Assembly: GCF_019175385.1 (NCBI RefSeq)
Contig: NC_083340.1
Coordinates: 19,108,336-19,172,335, forward strand
Source: Lycium barbarum
Lineage: Eukaryota > Streptophyta > Magnoliopsida > Solanales > Solanaceae
Direction: 5' to 3'
DNA: 64,000 nt
Shown here one piece after another: positions 34,853 through 46,938 of the stretch (position 1 is the stretch's first letter; each line of letters opens with the position of its first letter). The notes beneath the pieces are model-generated. The model saw only the letters and a list, made by a program, of their open reading frames with translations, had not been told where the DNA came from and searched no databases. Made by a program: the position numbers and the translations under genes.

Positions 34853-35191
34853 TCCCTTGTTTGGTTACTAATTCTGGGATAAGTTATCCCAGAATTAAAA
34901 ATAGTACTGGCATAAGTTATCCCTGACAGATGGTGGAATAACAATTCCAGGATAAAATAATGGAAATGACAATAATAGCCCTGAGGTCCCTCAAACCTTT
35001 TTTCTACTAAATAAAGTGGAGGATATTTTTGTAAACAAACAACTTTTTCTTAGAAATTATGCAATGCAAGTTACTTTTAATACAACAAACCAAACAATCA
35101 ATAAGAAATAATACCAGGATCATTAATCCCAGTGTAACTAATCCCAACATAATTAATCCCAGAATAACTTATCTTGAAACCAAACGACCCC
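34853..35191. mobile_element. Tourist/PIF-Harbinger-like MITE (339 bp)
   Basis: TTA flanks both sides (34850-34852 and 35192-35194), the duplication expected for PIF/Harbinger elements. Inverted ends: TCCCTTGTTTGGTTAC on the left; GGGGTCGTTTGGTTTC on the right, reverse-complemented. Further inverted phrases 'gggataagttatccc' and 'taatccca' lie inside each end. There is no ORF. Confidence 0.75.
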
Positions 35192-35205
35192 TTAGTAGTG
35201 TAACT

Positions 35206-35349
35206 AACAACAACAACAACAACAACAATAAGTAACAACATATCTAGTCTAGTGTATTCCCTCAAGTGGGGTTTTGCGAGGGTAGAGTGTACGCATACCT
35301 TACCACGTGGAGATATAGAGACTGTTTCCGAAAGATCCTCAACTCAAGT
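35206..35349 (-). mobile_element. TS-type SINE (Solanaceae), 3' part
   Basis: The minus strand reads a tRNA-related SINE body (TTGAGGATCTTTCGGAAACA, CTCCACGTGGTAAGGTATGC, GTACACTCTACCCTC, CCCCACTTGAGGGAA) ending in a (TTG)n tail, seen on the plus strand as CAA repeats at 35206-35229. The layout matches the TS SINE family known in tobacco and relatives. The 5' end may extend further right, toward 35460. It supports assignment to Solanaceae. Confidence 0.82.
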
Positions 35350-35510
35350 AACACAGAACAGGGTAGTTTGAAAAACACAATACAAAAGTAAACAAGGCAT
35401 AGCAAATAACAGAGAAAGAGTAACATGGCATTCAGAGCAAAATAATGCGCTAACCAAAGCACAAGAGACTTGTAACTACTAAGTGATTAAAAATTGTAGC
35501 TAAGTAACTA

Positions 35511-35736
35511 TGAAACTCTATTATAGTTTAATTGTAATAGTTTTATTTATGGTGAAATTATAATTATGGTAATATAGAATGTGTTGTCCTATTAGAATAG
35601 GGTTACCTTATTAGACTAGGAGAAGGAATACCTTACTTTTATAAATAAGGAGGTCATTATGATGAATACAAAGCAGAAAGAATTCTCCCATTATTCTTGT
35701 CTCTCTAAATTTTCGTCCCTATCTCAGTTTTAACAT
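35511..35736 (+). repeat. 5' LTR of the interrupted copia element
   Basis: 226 bp, starts TGAAACTC and ends TTTTAACA. It contains CTTTTATAAATAAGG (about 35636), a likely TATA region. The primer-binding site starts at 35737. Confidence 0.88.
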
Positions 35737-35779
35737 GATATCAGAGCCACTCTAGAAAGAACACAAAAATCATAAAACA

Positions 35780-38062
35780 ATGGCAGGTGACGGTAAAGAA
35801 ACCGGTGATAACAGCAAAAGAATAGCCGGTGAAGAAAACAAAACCCAAAGAAAAATAATCTCTCCTTACGACATTACGTCGAATGATAACCATGGAATTG
35901 TTGTGACACAAGTCCAATTGAGGGGTGAGCATTATGAAGAATGGGCTAGATCCATGAGAACAGCCCTAAGAGCAAGAAAGAAGTTCGGCTTCATCGACGG
36001 TACAATCAAGAAACCAAATAAAGAGTCGCTAGACTTGGAAGATTGGTGGACTATAAAATCACTGTTAGTGTCGTGGATTCGCAACACCATAGAACCAACG
36101 CTTAGCTCAATGATTTCACATAACGAGGAAGCGGAAGAATTGTCAACGAGCATCTGAGGGAGGTTCACTGTTATTAACAGTTGTCAGATACAACAACTTC
36201 AGGCGAAACATTCGGAGTCCAAGCAGAAGCGAAGGACCATAGTGGATTACCATGGAAAACTCACTAAGCTGTGGGAGGAGTTGGTGAATTACGAACAGAT
36301 ACCAACTTGTACGTTTGAAAAGTGCATTTGCAATTTAGGAATGATCCAAGAAGCCAAAAGAGAAGAAGAAAAAGTGCATATTTTCCTCATAGGATTGGAT
36401 GAGACATCGTATGGTATGGTGAGGTCGAACATACTGGCCCAAGAACCGTTGCCATCATTGAACAAGCTCTATTCGAAGCTAGTGCAAGAAGAACGTGTAA
36501 GAGGAATTGCATAGAAAACGGAGGACCGGAATGAAATCGTGGGTTTCGCCGTACAAGGAAGAAACCCTTACCATGACTAAGATAAAGGGAAAAATGATGG
36601 TGCATTATGCACACATTGCAAGAGATCTGGACATATTGTGGATGGATGTTTTCAACTCATTGGTTATTCGAATTGGTGGCAAGAAAATAAAAAATGAGAG
36701 GAGAAAACTAGAGGAAAAAGACAAGGATAGCAACAACAACAGAGGGGTGGACATGCATCCCGTCATGGAAGAGAAAACTACCGGGCTAACACTGTAATTG
36801 TCAATGAAGGAACTCAGGTGGAGACAGAACCGTTGAACATTGGCAGGACAAGACCTCACAATTTGAGCGACGAGATCCAGAAGACTGTGATCACGTGTTA
36901 AATTCTCAAGGAATAAACTCGAATAGCAAGATGGATAGTAAGACCGAAAACTCATCCTGGATTATTGACTCCGGAGCTACCAATCATGTGACAGGTAATC
37001 CGGAGGAACTGAGCGATCAGCGGGACATTCCTAAGTGTCCAGTTGGAATTTCAGATGGAAGTAGCTCGGTGGCCACGAGACAAGGAACAACCAGGCTAAG
37101 TAACAGGATATGGTTGAAGGATGTCCTTTAAGTTCCGGATTTAACATGCAATTTAATTTCTGTGTCACAACTTGTTGATCATTTTGATTGTGATGTAAAA
37201 TTTAACAAAATTATGTGTGCTATACATGACCCTACGGCGAGAAAGCTGCTTGGAATGGGTGAGCGTCGAGGTGGACTTTACTATTTTCGGAATGTTCAGC
37301 AGATACGAGTTACGAAGGCGGAGGCAGTTGATTGGTTAGATCTTTAGCACAAACGGTTAAGTCATCCTTCAGTACAAGTAACGAACTCTATTACGACATT
37401 TGGCCTAAAAGAGAGTCATATTGGATTAGATAAAGAATGTCATATATTCCAAAGGGCAAAGCTAATAAGAAGTTCCTTTTCCTTAAGTGATAATATAGCT
37501 TCAGATATCTTTGAAATAATTTATTGTGATTTATGGGGACTGTATAAAGCTCCTTCTTCTTGTGGTGCTTCGTATTTATTTACTGTTATGGATGAACGTT
37601 CACGAGTAGTGTGGATTTTTCTGTTAGTCGACAAGAAAGAAGTGTCCCAAACCCTGAAGAAATTTCTTCGCCTTGGTGGATAGGCAGTTTGGTAAGAGGG
37701 TGAAGATTGTTCGAAGTGATAACAAAACTGAGTTCACATGTATGGAGACTTACTTCTTCGAATATGGAATTCTTTTCTAGGCATCTTGCACAGGGACACC
37801 AAAGCAGAATGGAAGAGTCGAAAGAAAACACCGTCACATTCTTAATTTGGTGAGAGCATTGAGATTTCAAGGTCATATTCTGAGCAAATTCTGCAGAGAA
37901 TGTGTTTTGACTGTGAGGTACTTGATCAATAGAACACCATCTTCGATATTAAATGGAAAACCCCCAAAGAAATTTTTGTATGGGGAGGCGCCTTGGTATG
38001 ATCATTTAAGGGTGCTAGGGTCACTATGCTATGCACACACATAGAAAAGAACGAGGGACAAG
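35780..38062 (+). pseudogene. Copia gag, protease and N-terminal integrase, broken
   Basis: Gag starts MAGDGKETGDN (35780) with the VTQVQLRGEHYEEWARSMRT block, then FGFIDGTIKKP. A stop at about 36155 is followed by the UBN2 part (36242-36514). The zinc knuckle CTHCKRSGHIVDGC is read near 36608-36650. Protease shows SWIIDSGATNHVTGNP near 36957. The integrase zinc finger is degraded; the core continues in several frames, with NGRVERKHRHILN near 37807. It ends at LCYAHT, a stop, then KRTRDK (38062), where the gypsy element is inserted. Confidence 0.85.
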
Positions 38063-38673
38063 TACAATCCGAGTTGCATCAAGGCCTTTCACAATGAGCC
38101 AAGTAAAGGAACTTCAACCTATGCAAGGGTTGTTCATGAGGAGGGACGTACTTGAGTTCACTCTAGTGTCTTCCCGGAGATTTCATGTATTCATGATAGC
38201 ATGAGAGGACGGATTGGAGAAGCGTGTTAAAGGTGCCCATGCTTGCAATGAGGCTATTACTTGAAGGCTAGCAATTTCAAGTTCCATTGCCAAAGAAGAC
38301 ACCTGAACAAGGCCCTTACTTCATTAAGGGTAGAAGTGTAATAACTTAGTTGTCTTCTTTATATTTCTAGTATAAATAGGAGTTTATTTCATTTTGGTTG
38401 ACTTAGACTATTTTGAATATTGACATTGTTAAACTCTTTGAGAGTAGAGTGCTTGTTAAGCCTTGAATTGAGTATTTTGTTGACTGGATTGGTTATTAGG
38501 GTGTCTGAATTTCTCTTGGTCATCCTAAGAGTTTGGTGCTTTAGATTACACATTTTGGAGGTCTTAGTTAATATAGAACTTTGGTTGCCAATTTGTGTTT
38601 TCGCTTGTGTCAATCTAGTTATCTTTCATTTCCTTTGTTAGTTTCTTATCTTTTCAATTATGTTATTATATCA
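38063..38673 (+). repeat. 5' LTR of the gypsy element
   Basis: It starts TACAATCCGAG (TG start not preserved) and ends TTATATCA. TATAAATAGGAG near 38372 is a likely TATA box. A run of about 23 A residues follows shortly downstream (about 38730-38752). Confidence 0.93.
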
Positions 38674-39289
38674 ATTGGTATCAGAGCCTAGTTTAGATTT
38701 GTTCTATCAAGTTTAGTCTTAGGTTTTTTACAAAAAAAAAAAAAAAAAAAAAAACGAAATTCCTTGAAAGCCCCTAAAATTTTTATGTTTGTTCTGTTGA
38801 TTTGACCTTAGAATCTTGTTCCTTAGAGTTGGTAGAGTCTAAATTCTAAGTTTCGTGTCAATTGAGTCATTAGTCAAGGATCTACCATTGTTGAGTTGAA
38901 GATTTTTGAAAAATTGAAGAACACTTTCGTGGATCTTGAAATTTTGTTGAAATTGAAGGTTGATAACTATTGGGCTTTGTTCTACTTGTTAAAGGAAGTC
39001 CAAATCCGAAATTTGGGGCTGTTTGGAGTTGCTTTGAAGGTAGCTAAGTATTTGAATGTTCATGTGTTCTTGAGCAATTTTCAAACATTCAAGTGAAGAA
39101 GAACATACAAAAGGAAAGTTAGATCCAAAATTATACCCCCAAAGTTTGGAAAAATGTGTTTCTAGGCCAGAAATGGAAATATCCTAGGTTTAGTGGGCCC
39201 ATCAAGTCATCAAAGTTCAGAAAATTAGGTTGAAGATCCAAGAAATTCGAGCTATCAGTCGAATTCATTGTAGAGAAAAAGGGTCACTA

Positions 39290-39660
39290 AATGCGGATCG
39301 TATCCTTGGATACGAACCCTATAAACTTAGCCGTAAAAAGTTGTCAACAATTAGAGCATTCTGCCTAGGAAAGACATCCTTAAATACGGTCAAACATACG
39401 GACCGTATAACAAGAAACGGACCGTATCTTTTGGTTGTATAAAGCAAGGTACAAAGGCGAGCATTCTGCCTCGGAGACATCCTAAAATACGGTCTAAAGA
39501 TACTGAGCGTATCTCAATATACGGCCAACACCATTGTGAAATACGGACCGTATAACATTGAAGTGCAATCGTATAAGTTCAAAGGTCCAACTGTATAAGT
39601 ACAACACGAACCATATTTTGTTAGCTTTAACCGTATTTCTCAAGGTACTAAAAAATGATC
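39290..39660 (+). repeat. Cluster of ATACGGACCGTAT-like palindromes in the gypsy leader
   Basis: Within about 350 bp the phrase ATACGG(T/A)CC and its inverse CCGTAT recur about ten times. There are exact palindromes ATACGGACCGTAT at about 39398-39410 and 39541-39553, and near-copies such as GGATCGTATCCTTGGATACG at 39294. They lie in the untranslated leader before gag. Confidence 0.8.
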
Positions 39661-40101
39661 CTAGTTTGATTTCTCTCAATTCCATTCCACTTCTTTGATT
39701 CTATAAACTGCTTAACAACTCGTAATCGATCTTACGTGTTTGTTAATTAGTTCTTGAGTCCTATTTCTTTTCATTATTTTCTTGTTTAACTTCGTAGAAA
39801 CTTCTTGATTCAAATCCATTAGTTTATAGTTTAAATTAAGTCGACCGTCTTTCTTAGTCTAACAAGAATCTATTCTGACCAGGAGTAGCATTTGATCCCT
39901 TGTGACTAATCGACATTAACAAGAACACAATCTGTGGCCGAAGCAATTTGTGAGGCAGTAAAAGGTGCGCATATTTGAGCGATTGTGAGTTGATTTTCAC
40001 TAACTTAACGTGTTTGCTTGTTTTGTTGAGTGTCTTGAATAGGTATCATCACGACGGAGGATGGAACACAAGTTCCCACAGGGTAACCCACATTTATTGA
40101 T

Positions 40102-41355
40102 GTGATGAGAATGTTACAAGCCTTGACCAATAAGGTAGAAGGCATGAATGGGCGTATGGAAAATTTGAGTATTAGGGTGGTAGCCATTGAAGGAGGTAGT
40201 AGGGCGGTATCCTTGTCACCGGGAGTTCAATATCAAGGTGATTCAAGTGGCGTGCCTCGAGACATTACACCTACATTGTCCCCCGACACCATTAACCGAT
40301 TGTACTACCCCACTCCCCCAAACACCCCTCAAAACACCAGTCTCCAAAAATACCATCCTCACTCCACCAAACAACATTCCAATACACCAATGAAATAACC
40401 AACCTTCACCCCCAAATGAACCACCACCACATGAACCAATGCCACCCCAAAACCACCCAAATGTCCAACAACCAAATCGGAATGACCCACAGCTTGATGA
40501 TGATGAAATAGAAAATTCTATTCGAGAGCGAAATGGTAATCAAACTTAGGGGCAACAAGGTCAAGGACAAGAAGCCTATCAAGGAAGAGGTGGTAGGAAT
40601 GGTCCACCTCCTCAAATAGGAAGGCAAGGATGATACCAAGCCCGTGATGATCACCAATTTAGGGATGTACGTCAAGGTCATGATTTCTATGGTGATGACT
40701 ATGGAGGAGAACCTTATGGGAATCATGGCAACTATGGGAACAATGGGGGTCGGGACATGAATCTCCACTCCATTGAAGTGTCTTTTCCAACCTTCAAATG
40801 AGGAAGTGATCACTAGGTGTTCCTTGATTGGGTGATGCATTGTGACCGGGTCTTCTTGATGAATGATATGTCCGAGGTGAAAAATGCATCTTATGCCATT
40901 GCTCAAATCAAAGGGTTTGATTCTACATAGTGGGAAACCCAAGTGAAAGCAAGAATATTTCATGTCTTGACCCGACACCTACTTGGGAGGAGCTAAAGGA
41001 CATCTTGAAGCGCAAATATGTTATCAAACAATATAAGCAAGAGAAACACAAGAAGGTATACACTTTGAAGCAAAGCAAAAAGAGTGTGGAGGAATACTAT
41101 GATGAGTTCCAACTTGTAAAAATGAGAATCGACTTTGAAAAGCATGGATTGAATGCTATGACTCGATTCCGAGCTGGGTTAAATGGAGACATTGCTTCCC
41201 AAATGAGACTCCACAACTATAGTGACATTGATGAGACATTTGAAGCGACCATTGAAATAGAGGAGTGTCTCAAGGAAGACAAGATCAATAAGTCAAGAGG
41301 TTACGTAAGCTCATGGAACAACAATAAGGAAAAAGGAACTTCTTCCTCCAATTGA
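40102..41355 (+). pseudogene. Gypsy Gag
   Basis: The N-terminal part (MMRMLQALTNKVEGMNGRME at 40102) passes through a proline/asparagine-rich stretch with stops. It reaches a retrotrans_gag domain at 40930-41355 (PTPTWEELKDILKRKYV, SVEEYYDEFQLV, TRFRAGLNGDIASQMRLH). Gag forms the particle shell in active elements. At least four frame breaks are present. Confidence 0.82.
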
Positions 41356-41373
41356 CAAAAGAACAAGGGCCCC

Positions 41374-44300
41374 ATGCAAGAATCTAAGAAGCCCTATGTG
41401 AAGCACACTCAAGTTGAGAAACAGGTAGAGAAGCAACCTCCAAAGTTTTCTCCTAATGAAGGAGGTAAGAAATCTACCCTAATACAATGCTTTAAGTGTC
41501 ATGGTTTTGGCCATAGAGCAAGTGAATGCGCCAATCGAAGAGCCTTTCTTTTGAAAGAAGCTTGTAGTGACGATGAGGGAGAACATGAGGAGGAAAATAG
41601 TGATGGGAACAATGAAAATGAGAATGATGAAGAGCGAGATGATCTAGAGGGTGATGGAGATGTCACTGCTCTAAATTATTTGGCAAGAAGGGTGTTGATA
41701 TGTATGGTCAAACCTCAAGAAGGAGAGATTACCATCCCAAATTATGTGGTAAGGAGAACGATGATAAGCAAGGCTATGGATGATCCTAGCCAACAGGAGA
41801 ATTTTTTCCACTCCAAGTGTGTTATCAATCAAAACATGTGTGTTATGATCATTGATAGTGGGAGTTGTGTGAATGTTACTAGTACGACATTGGTTGATTT
41901 CTTAAAGCTTCCCACCACCACTCATGAACATCCTTACAAACTCCAATGGCTCAATGAATGTGAAGAATTGAAGGCAACCCGGCAAGCTATCATTAGATTC
42001 AAAGTGGGGAAGTACCAAGATGAAATCCTTTGCGATGTTGTTCCCGTGCAAGCTTGTCACCTTTTACTTGGAAGACATTGGCAATATGATAGGTCGACCA
42101 AACATGATGGGAGAACCAACCGGTATTAACTTGTACATAATGGGATAAAACATGTGTTATGTCCTATGTCACCTTCACAAGTTGGGGAAGTATATAACAA
42201 AATGAAGGAGTTGAATGAGAAGGGCAAAGTTGTACAAGGGAATTATGAAGGGAATAGTTCTCAATAAGGAAGTGATAAAAGGAAAGAGTCAAGAGAAAAG
42301 GATAAGGTGGACCTCTTGGCAAGTCTAGAGGAGATTAGGGAAGAGTTGGAGGAGCGACAACCAATGATCCTCCTCACCTATAGGGATTATGCTTTGTACA
42401 CTAACGAACTAACCTTTTCTTTACCTAGTTCTATTTCTTCTCTTTTGCAGGAATTTGATGATGTGTTTCCCACAGAGCTTCCAAAGGGATTGCTACCCTT
42501 AAGGAAAATTGAGCACCAAATTGACTTTGTCCCGGGGTCACAATTGCCAAACAACCTGGCTTATAGAGCCAACCAGGATGACACCAAAGAGCTTAAAAAA
42601 CAAATGGACGAACTCCTTGAAAAAAGGGGTTGTGCTAGAAAGTATGAGTTTATGTGTCGTGCCTGTGATCTTGGTGCCAAAGAAAGATGGAACATGGCGT
42701 ATGTGTGTTGATTGTCGAGCCATCAATAAGATAACGTTAAAGTATCTCCATCCCATACCTCGTCTTGATGAATTGAATGGTTCATGCATATTCTCTAAGA
42801 TAGATCTTAGGAGTGGTTATCATCAAATCCGGATGAAACCTAGATATGAATGAAAACCCGCATTCAAGACCAAATTTGGTCTATATGAATGGTTGGTGAT
42901 GCCTTTTGGTTTCACTGACACTCATAGTACTTTCATGCATTTGATGAATCATGCGATGAAACCTTTTATTGGCAAATTCGTGGTTGTTTACTTTGATGAT
43001 ATATGGTGTATAGTAAAAACCATGGATGAGCATGTCATTCATTGAAATGTGTGTTTGAAGTGCTTAGACAAGAACAAATTTATGCTAATGTTGCTAAATG
43101 CTCTTTTTGTGTCGATGAAGTTGTTTTCTTGGGTTTTGTTGTGAGTTTGAAGAGCGTTAAGGTTGATGTATCCAAAATAGACGTTATTAAGAATTGGCCA
43201 ACTCCTAAATCCATTGGTGATGTAAGAAGTTTTCATAGATTAGCTAGTTTTTGTAGGCGGTTTGTTAAAGGATTTAGTACTATAGCCGCTCCTTTGACCG
43301 AGGTAATCCGAAAAGATAAGCCTTTTTCTTGGGGTGTGGAGCAAGCAAAGGCTTTTGAAACTTTAAAACAAATGCTTAGCTTCGCACCGTTGTTGAAATT
43401 ACCCAATTTTGACAAAATCTTTGGAATTGAATGTGATGCTAGTGAAGTAGGTATTGGTGCCGTTTTGATGCAAGACCAAAAACCCATTGCCTATTTTAGT
43501 GAAAATCTTAAGGGTGCGACGTTGAATTACTCTACCTATGATCTTGAATTATATGCTTTGATTAGAGTTTTGGGTAATTGGCAAAACTACTTGTGGCCTA
43601 AAGAGGTTGTGATTAGGACTGACCATGAGTCCTTAAAACATCTTAAGGCCCAAGGAAAGTTGAACAAAATGCATGCTAAGTGGGATGAATTCCTTGAAAG
43701 CTTTCCTTATGTAATCCAATACAAAAAGGGAAAGGATAACGTAGTGGCGGATTCCCTATCAAGGAAACATATTTTAATTAATACGTTGTCTTCCAAATTG
43801 ATAGTCTTTGAAAGTTTGTAGACATTGTATCCTGAGGACCCCGTCTTTGCAAAAATCATTCCAGAATGCGAAGAATGGGAAAGGGAGAGATGGATTAGGG
43901 ATAGGTCTTCTACTCCATATTCAAAGTTTGATGGTTTCTTGTACAAGAACAAGTGACTATGTATGCCCATGAGCTCTTGGAGGGAGTTATTTGTGAGGGA
44001 GGCACACAATGGGGGATTAATGGGACATTTTGGCATTGATAAGAAGTTGGAGATTCTTGAGGAGCAATTTTATTGGCCTCATATGCTGCGGGATGTTGCT
44101 AAAATGTGTGGCCAATGCATTGAGTGTCGTGGTGCTAAGTCTAGGCTCCTTCCCCATGGCTTGTATACCCCTCTACCCACCCCTCAAAAACCTTGGTTTG
44201 ATATTTCAATGAATTTTGTGATGGGATTGCCTAGGACCAAACGGGGTAAAGATAGTATCTTTGTTGTTGTTGATTGGTTTTAAAAAATGGCTGATTTTAT

Positions 44301-45028
44301 TGCATGTCATAAAACTGATGATGCATCTCATGTTTCATCCTTGTTTGTTGAGCATGTAGTGAAGTTTCATGGTATTCCCAAAACCATAGTGAGCGATAGG
44401 GATCCCAAATTCCTTAGCCACTTTTGGACAGAATTGTGGGGATGACTTGGTACTAAATTGTTGTTTTCTACCTCTTGTCACCCCCCAAACCGATGGCCAA
44501 ACCGAAGTTGTCAATGAGACCTTGGGTTCTATGCTTAGGGCTATGGTTAAAGGGAAACTAGCATCTTGGGAAGATCAATTTGCCTTAGTTGAATTTGCTT
44601 ACAATAGAGTCATTCATAACATTATTGGCATGTCACCTTTTGAAGTGGTTTATGGTTTTAACCCCCTAACCCCTTTAGATCTAACCCCTTTGTCTCAAGA
44701 TGTTGTGTTGAGTTTAGATGGCAACAAACGAGCCGAGGCCAAAAGAGCAAACAAAGGCCGCAAGAGTGTTGTGCTTGAACCGGGTGATTGGGTTTGGGTA
44801 CATTTCCAGAGGAGAGGTTTCCCAACAAAAAGAAGACCAAGTTGATGCCTAGAGGAGATGGTCCATTCGAGGTACTTGAGCGGCTCAATGAAAATGCATA
44901 CAAAATTGATCTTCCACCCGAATACCAAGTTCATAACACCTTCAATGTGTGTGATCTCTCTCCTATGGATGTGCATGATGATGATCCCTTAAATTTGAGG
45001 ACAATTCTTTGCAAGAAGGGGAGAATTA
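41374..45028 (+). pseudogene. Gypsy zinc knuckle, protease, RT, RNase H and integrase, broken
   Basis: The knuckle CFKCHGFGHRASEC (about 41490) is followed by an acidic linker, then retropepsin-like MIIDSGSCVNVTST (about 41847) with [52 protein letters not shown] and the YFDDI active site near 42990. RNase [37 protein letters not shown]. Integrase: HHCC finger ([13 protein letters not shown]), [29 protein letters not shown] and a C-terminal GPFEVLERLNENAYKIDLP. Stops near 42130, 42850, 43820, 43957 and 44281, plus frameshifts, disable it. Confidence 0.93.
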
Positions 45029-45639
45029 TACAATCTGAGTTGCATCAAGGCTTTTCACAAGGATTCAAGCAAGGGAACTTAAAGTTGTGCAAGGGTTGTT
45101 CGTGAGGAGGGCCGTACTTGAGTACACTCTAGAGCCTTCCCGGGGATTCCATGTATTCATGATAGCATGGAAGGACGGATTGGAGAAGAGTGTTGAAGGT
45201 GCCCATGCTTGTAATGAGGCTATTACTTGAAGGCTAACAATTTCAAGTTCCATTGCCAAAGAAGACACCCAAACAAGGCCCTTATTTCATTAAGGGTAGA
45301 AGTGTAATAACTTAGTTGTCGTCTTTATATTTTTAGTATAAATAGGAGTTTATTTCATTTTGGAAGACTTAGACTATTTTGAATATTGACATTGTTAAAC
45401 TCTTTGAGAGTAGAGTGCTTGTTAAGCCTTGGATTGAGTATTTTGTTGAGAGGATTAGTTATTAGGGTGTTTGAATCCCTCTTGGTCATCCTAAGAATTT
45501 GGTGCTTTAGATTATACATTTTGGAGGTCTTAGTTAATATATAACTTTGGTTGCCAATTTGTGTTTTCTCATGTGTCAATCTAGTTATCTTTCGTTTCCT
45601 TTGTTAGTTTCTTGTCTTTTCAATTCCGTTATTATATCA
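45029..45639 (+). repeat. 3' LTR of the gypsy element
   Basis: Same length as the 5' LTR; divergence by eye is several percent. It is preceded by the purine tract AAGAAGGGGAGAA. Confidence 0.93.
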
Positions 45640-46750
45640 ACAAGTTTGAGAGTCGGAGTCGTAGGTGTGTCTTCTTGGGATAACCCTACGGAAAGAAGGG
45701 TTGAAGATTGTATGACTTAGAGAACGATGAATATTTAGTCTCAAGAGATGTGGACTTCCACGAGACTAAGTTCCCCTTTGCTGTAGGATAAGGTAACTTG
45801 GACGACAATATAGTAGTGATCCTGGATGAAACAGAGGGAGAGAGACACCAACACAACTTCGAAAAAGACTAGACTGATAATGTAGGTACAACGAAACTCA
45901 GATGGACGAAGTACGGACACCGGATACCAAACCTATGGATCAGCCAGAATTAGACCAAACAGATGTCGGTCCAGATAGAGAAAACGTGGAGGAACTACAG
46001 ACAGAAGGTGCCTGGGACAACAAAGTACCACCAAAAGAACAATTGGGTCAGGGTAAACGTTAGAAGCATGAATCGATTCGGTTGCGTGACTACGTCACTG
46101 AAACATTACGAAAAGAAAGTCCATCAAAACATCTGCTCGATCCTCAGTAACCCTCAGGTGCGCCTTACCCTTTAGCTCATTATATATCTTCTGATAATTT
46201 TTTCTTGCAACAACAAACCTTACTTGCAACAATCACCACGGGAACCAAGCTAAAAACCTTCTCGGAGGTAATGAAAAAGGAACATTGTAGAAAAGCCATA
46301 CTGCAAGAGATCCAAGCATTAAAGGACAATAGAACATGGACATTAGAAAAGCCATACTGCAAGAGATCCAAGCATTCACCCGTATCATAGAAAACCATAA
46401 AGCAGCATAATGTCTCTCGCTCTTCAACAGAGGCGGAATACCGATCAATGGCAATGACACTCTGTGAATTGAAATGGTTAAAGGGAATTTTGCATAGTTT
46501 GGGCGTTGAACACAAATTTTCGGTGAAAATGTACTGTGATAGTCAAGCGGCATTGTATATTCCATGAAATCCGGTGTTTCATAAATGGACTAAACACATT
46601 GCAGTCGACTGTCACTATGTCCGAGACGCACTCCAATCCGGTATAATACTTCCCAGTCACGTGTCAACTAGTGAGCAATTGGCCGATGTGTTTACAAAGG
46701 CTTTAGGCAAATCGCAGCATCAATATATGATTAGCAAGTTGGGCATTTGA
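45640..46750 (+). pseudogene. Copia C-terminal integrase, RT start and RNase H, with internal deletion
   Basis: Sequence after the gypsy element resumes the copia integrase (KFESRSRRCVFLGY, then SRDVDFHETKFPFA). RT starts near 46265 (SEVMKKEHCRKAILQEIQAL). A 26-28-bp stretch is repeated around 46293-46373, after which the frame jumps to RNase H (RSSTEAEYRSMAMTLCELKW, CDSQAALYI, FHKWTKHIAVDCHYVR, SEQLADVFTKAL). The palm with YVDD is missing. Stops interrupt the rest. Confidence 0.85.
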
Positions 46751-46791
46751 GACCCTCATGCTCCAACTTGAGGGGGGAGGGGGGGGGGGTA

Positions 46792-46938
46792 TGGAACCCT
46801 ATTCTAGTCTACTTGTAATAGTTTTATTTATAGTAAACTTGTAATTATTGTAATATATGATGTGTAGTCCTATTAAAATAGGATTACCTTATTAGACTAG
46901 GAGAAGGAAGACGTTAATTACTTTTATATAAGGACGTC
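46792..46938 (+). repeat. 3' LTR, truncated
   Basis: It matches the first two thirds of the 5' LTR ('cttgtaatagttttatttat', 'ccttattagactaggagaag', 'cattatga') and then diverges abruptly. No target duplication can therefore be tested. Confidence 0.85.

Larger units (their letters stand above)
38063..45639 (+). mobile_element. Ty3/gypsy retrotransposon (7577 bp) nested in the copia integrase
   Basis: Two 611-bp LTRs (38063-38673 and 45029-45639) and a perfect ACAAG duplication (38058-38062 and 45640-45644) define it exactly. The primer site TGGTATCAGAGCC starts at 38676. The 5' LTR is followed by a roughly 1.3-kb leader, gag, protease, RT, RNase H and integrase in gypsy order. No chromodomain was seen after integrase. 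The LTRs differ at many positions, and all ORFs carry stops, so this copy is old but intact in outline. Confidence 0.96.
35511..46938 (+). mobile_element. Ty1/copia element, old, interrupted by a gypsy element
   Basis: The 5' LTR (35511-35736) is followed directly by TGATATCAGAGCC, a methionine-tRNA primer site. The 3' LTR starts at 46792 after a long purine/G tract and stops matching near 46938, so its end is truncated. Gag, protease and part of integrase precede 38062; the rest of integrase, the RT start and RNase H follow 45640. The gypsy element sits between. Frequent stops, plus deletion of the RT core near 46380, show an old, dead copy. Confidence 0.92.

Noticed and set aside
38896..39096. 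66-codon ORF in the gypsy leader
   Set aside because: It lies between the primer site and gag, has no motif, and is likely a chance frame.
35780..46750. Endogenous pararetrovirus (caulimovirid)
   Set aside because: Domain order, LTRs and primer sites show copia and gypsy elements; no movement or coat-protein motifs of pararetroviruses were seen.
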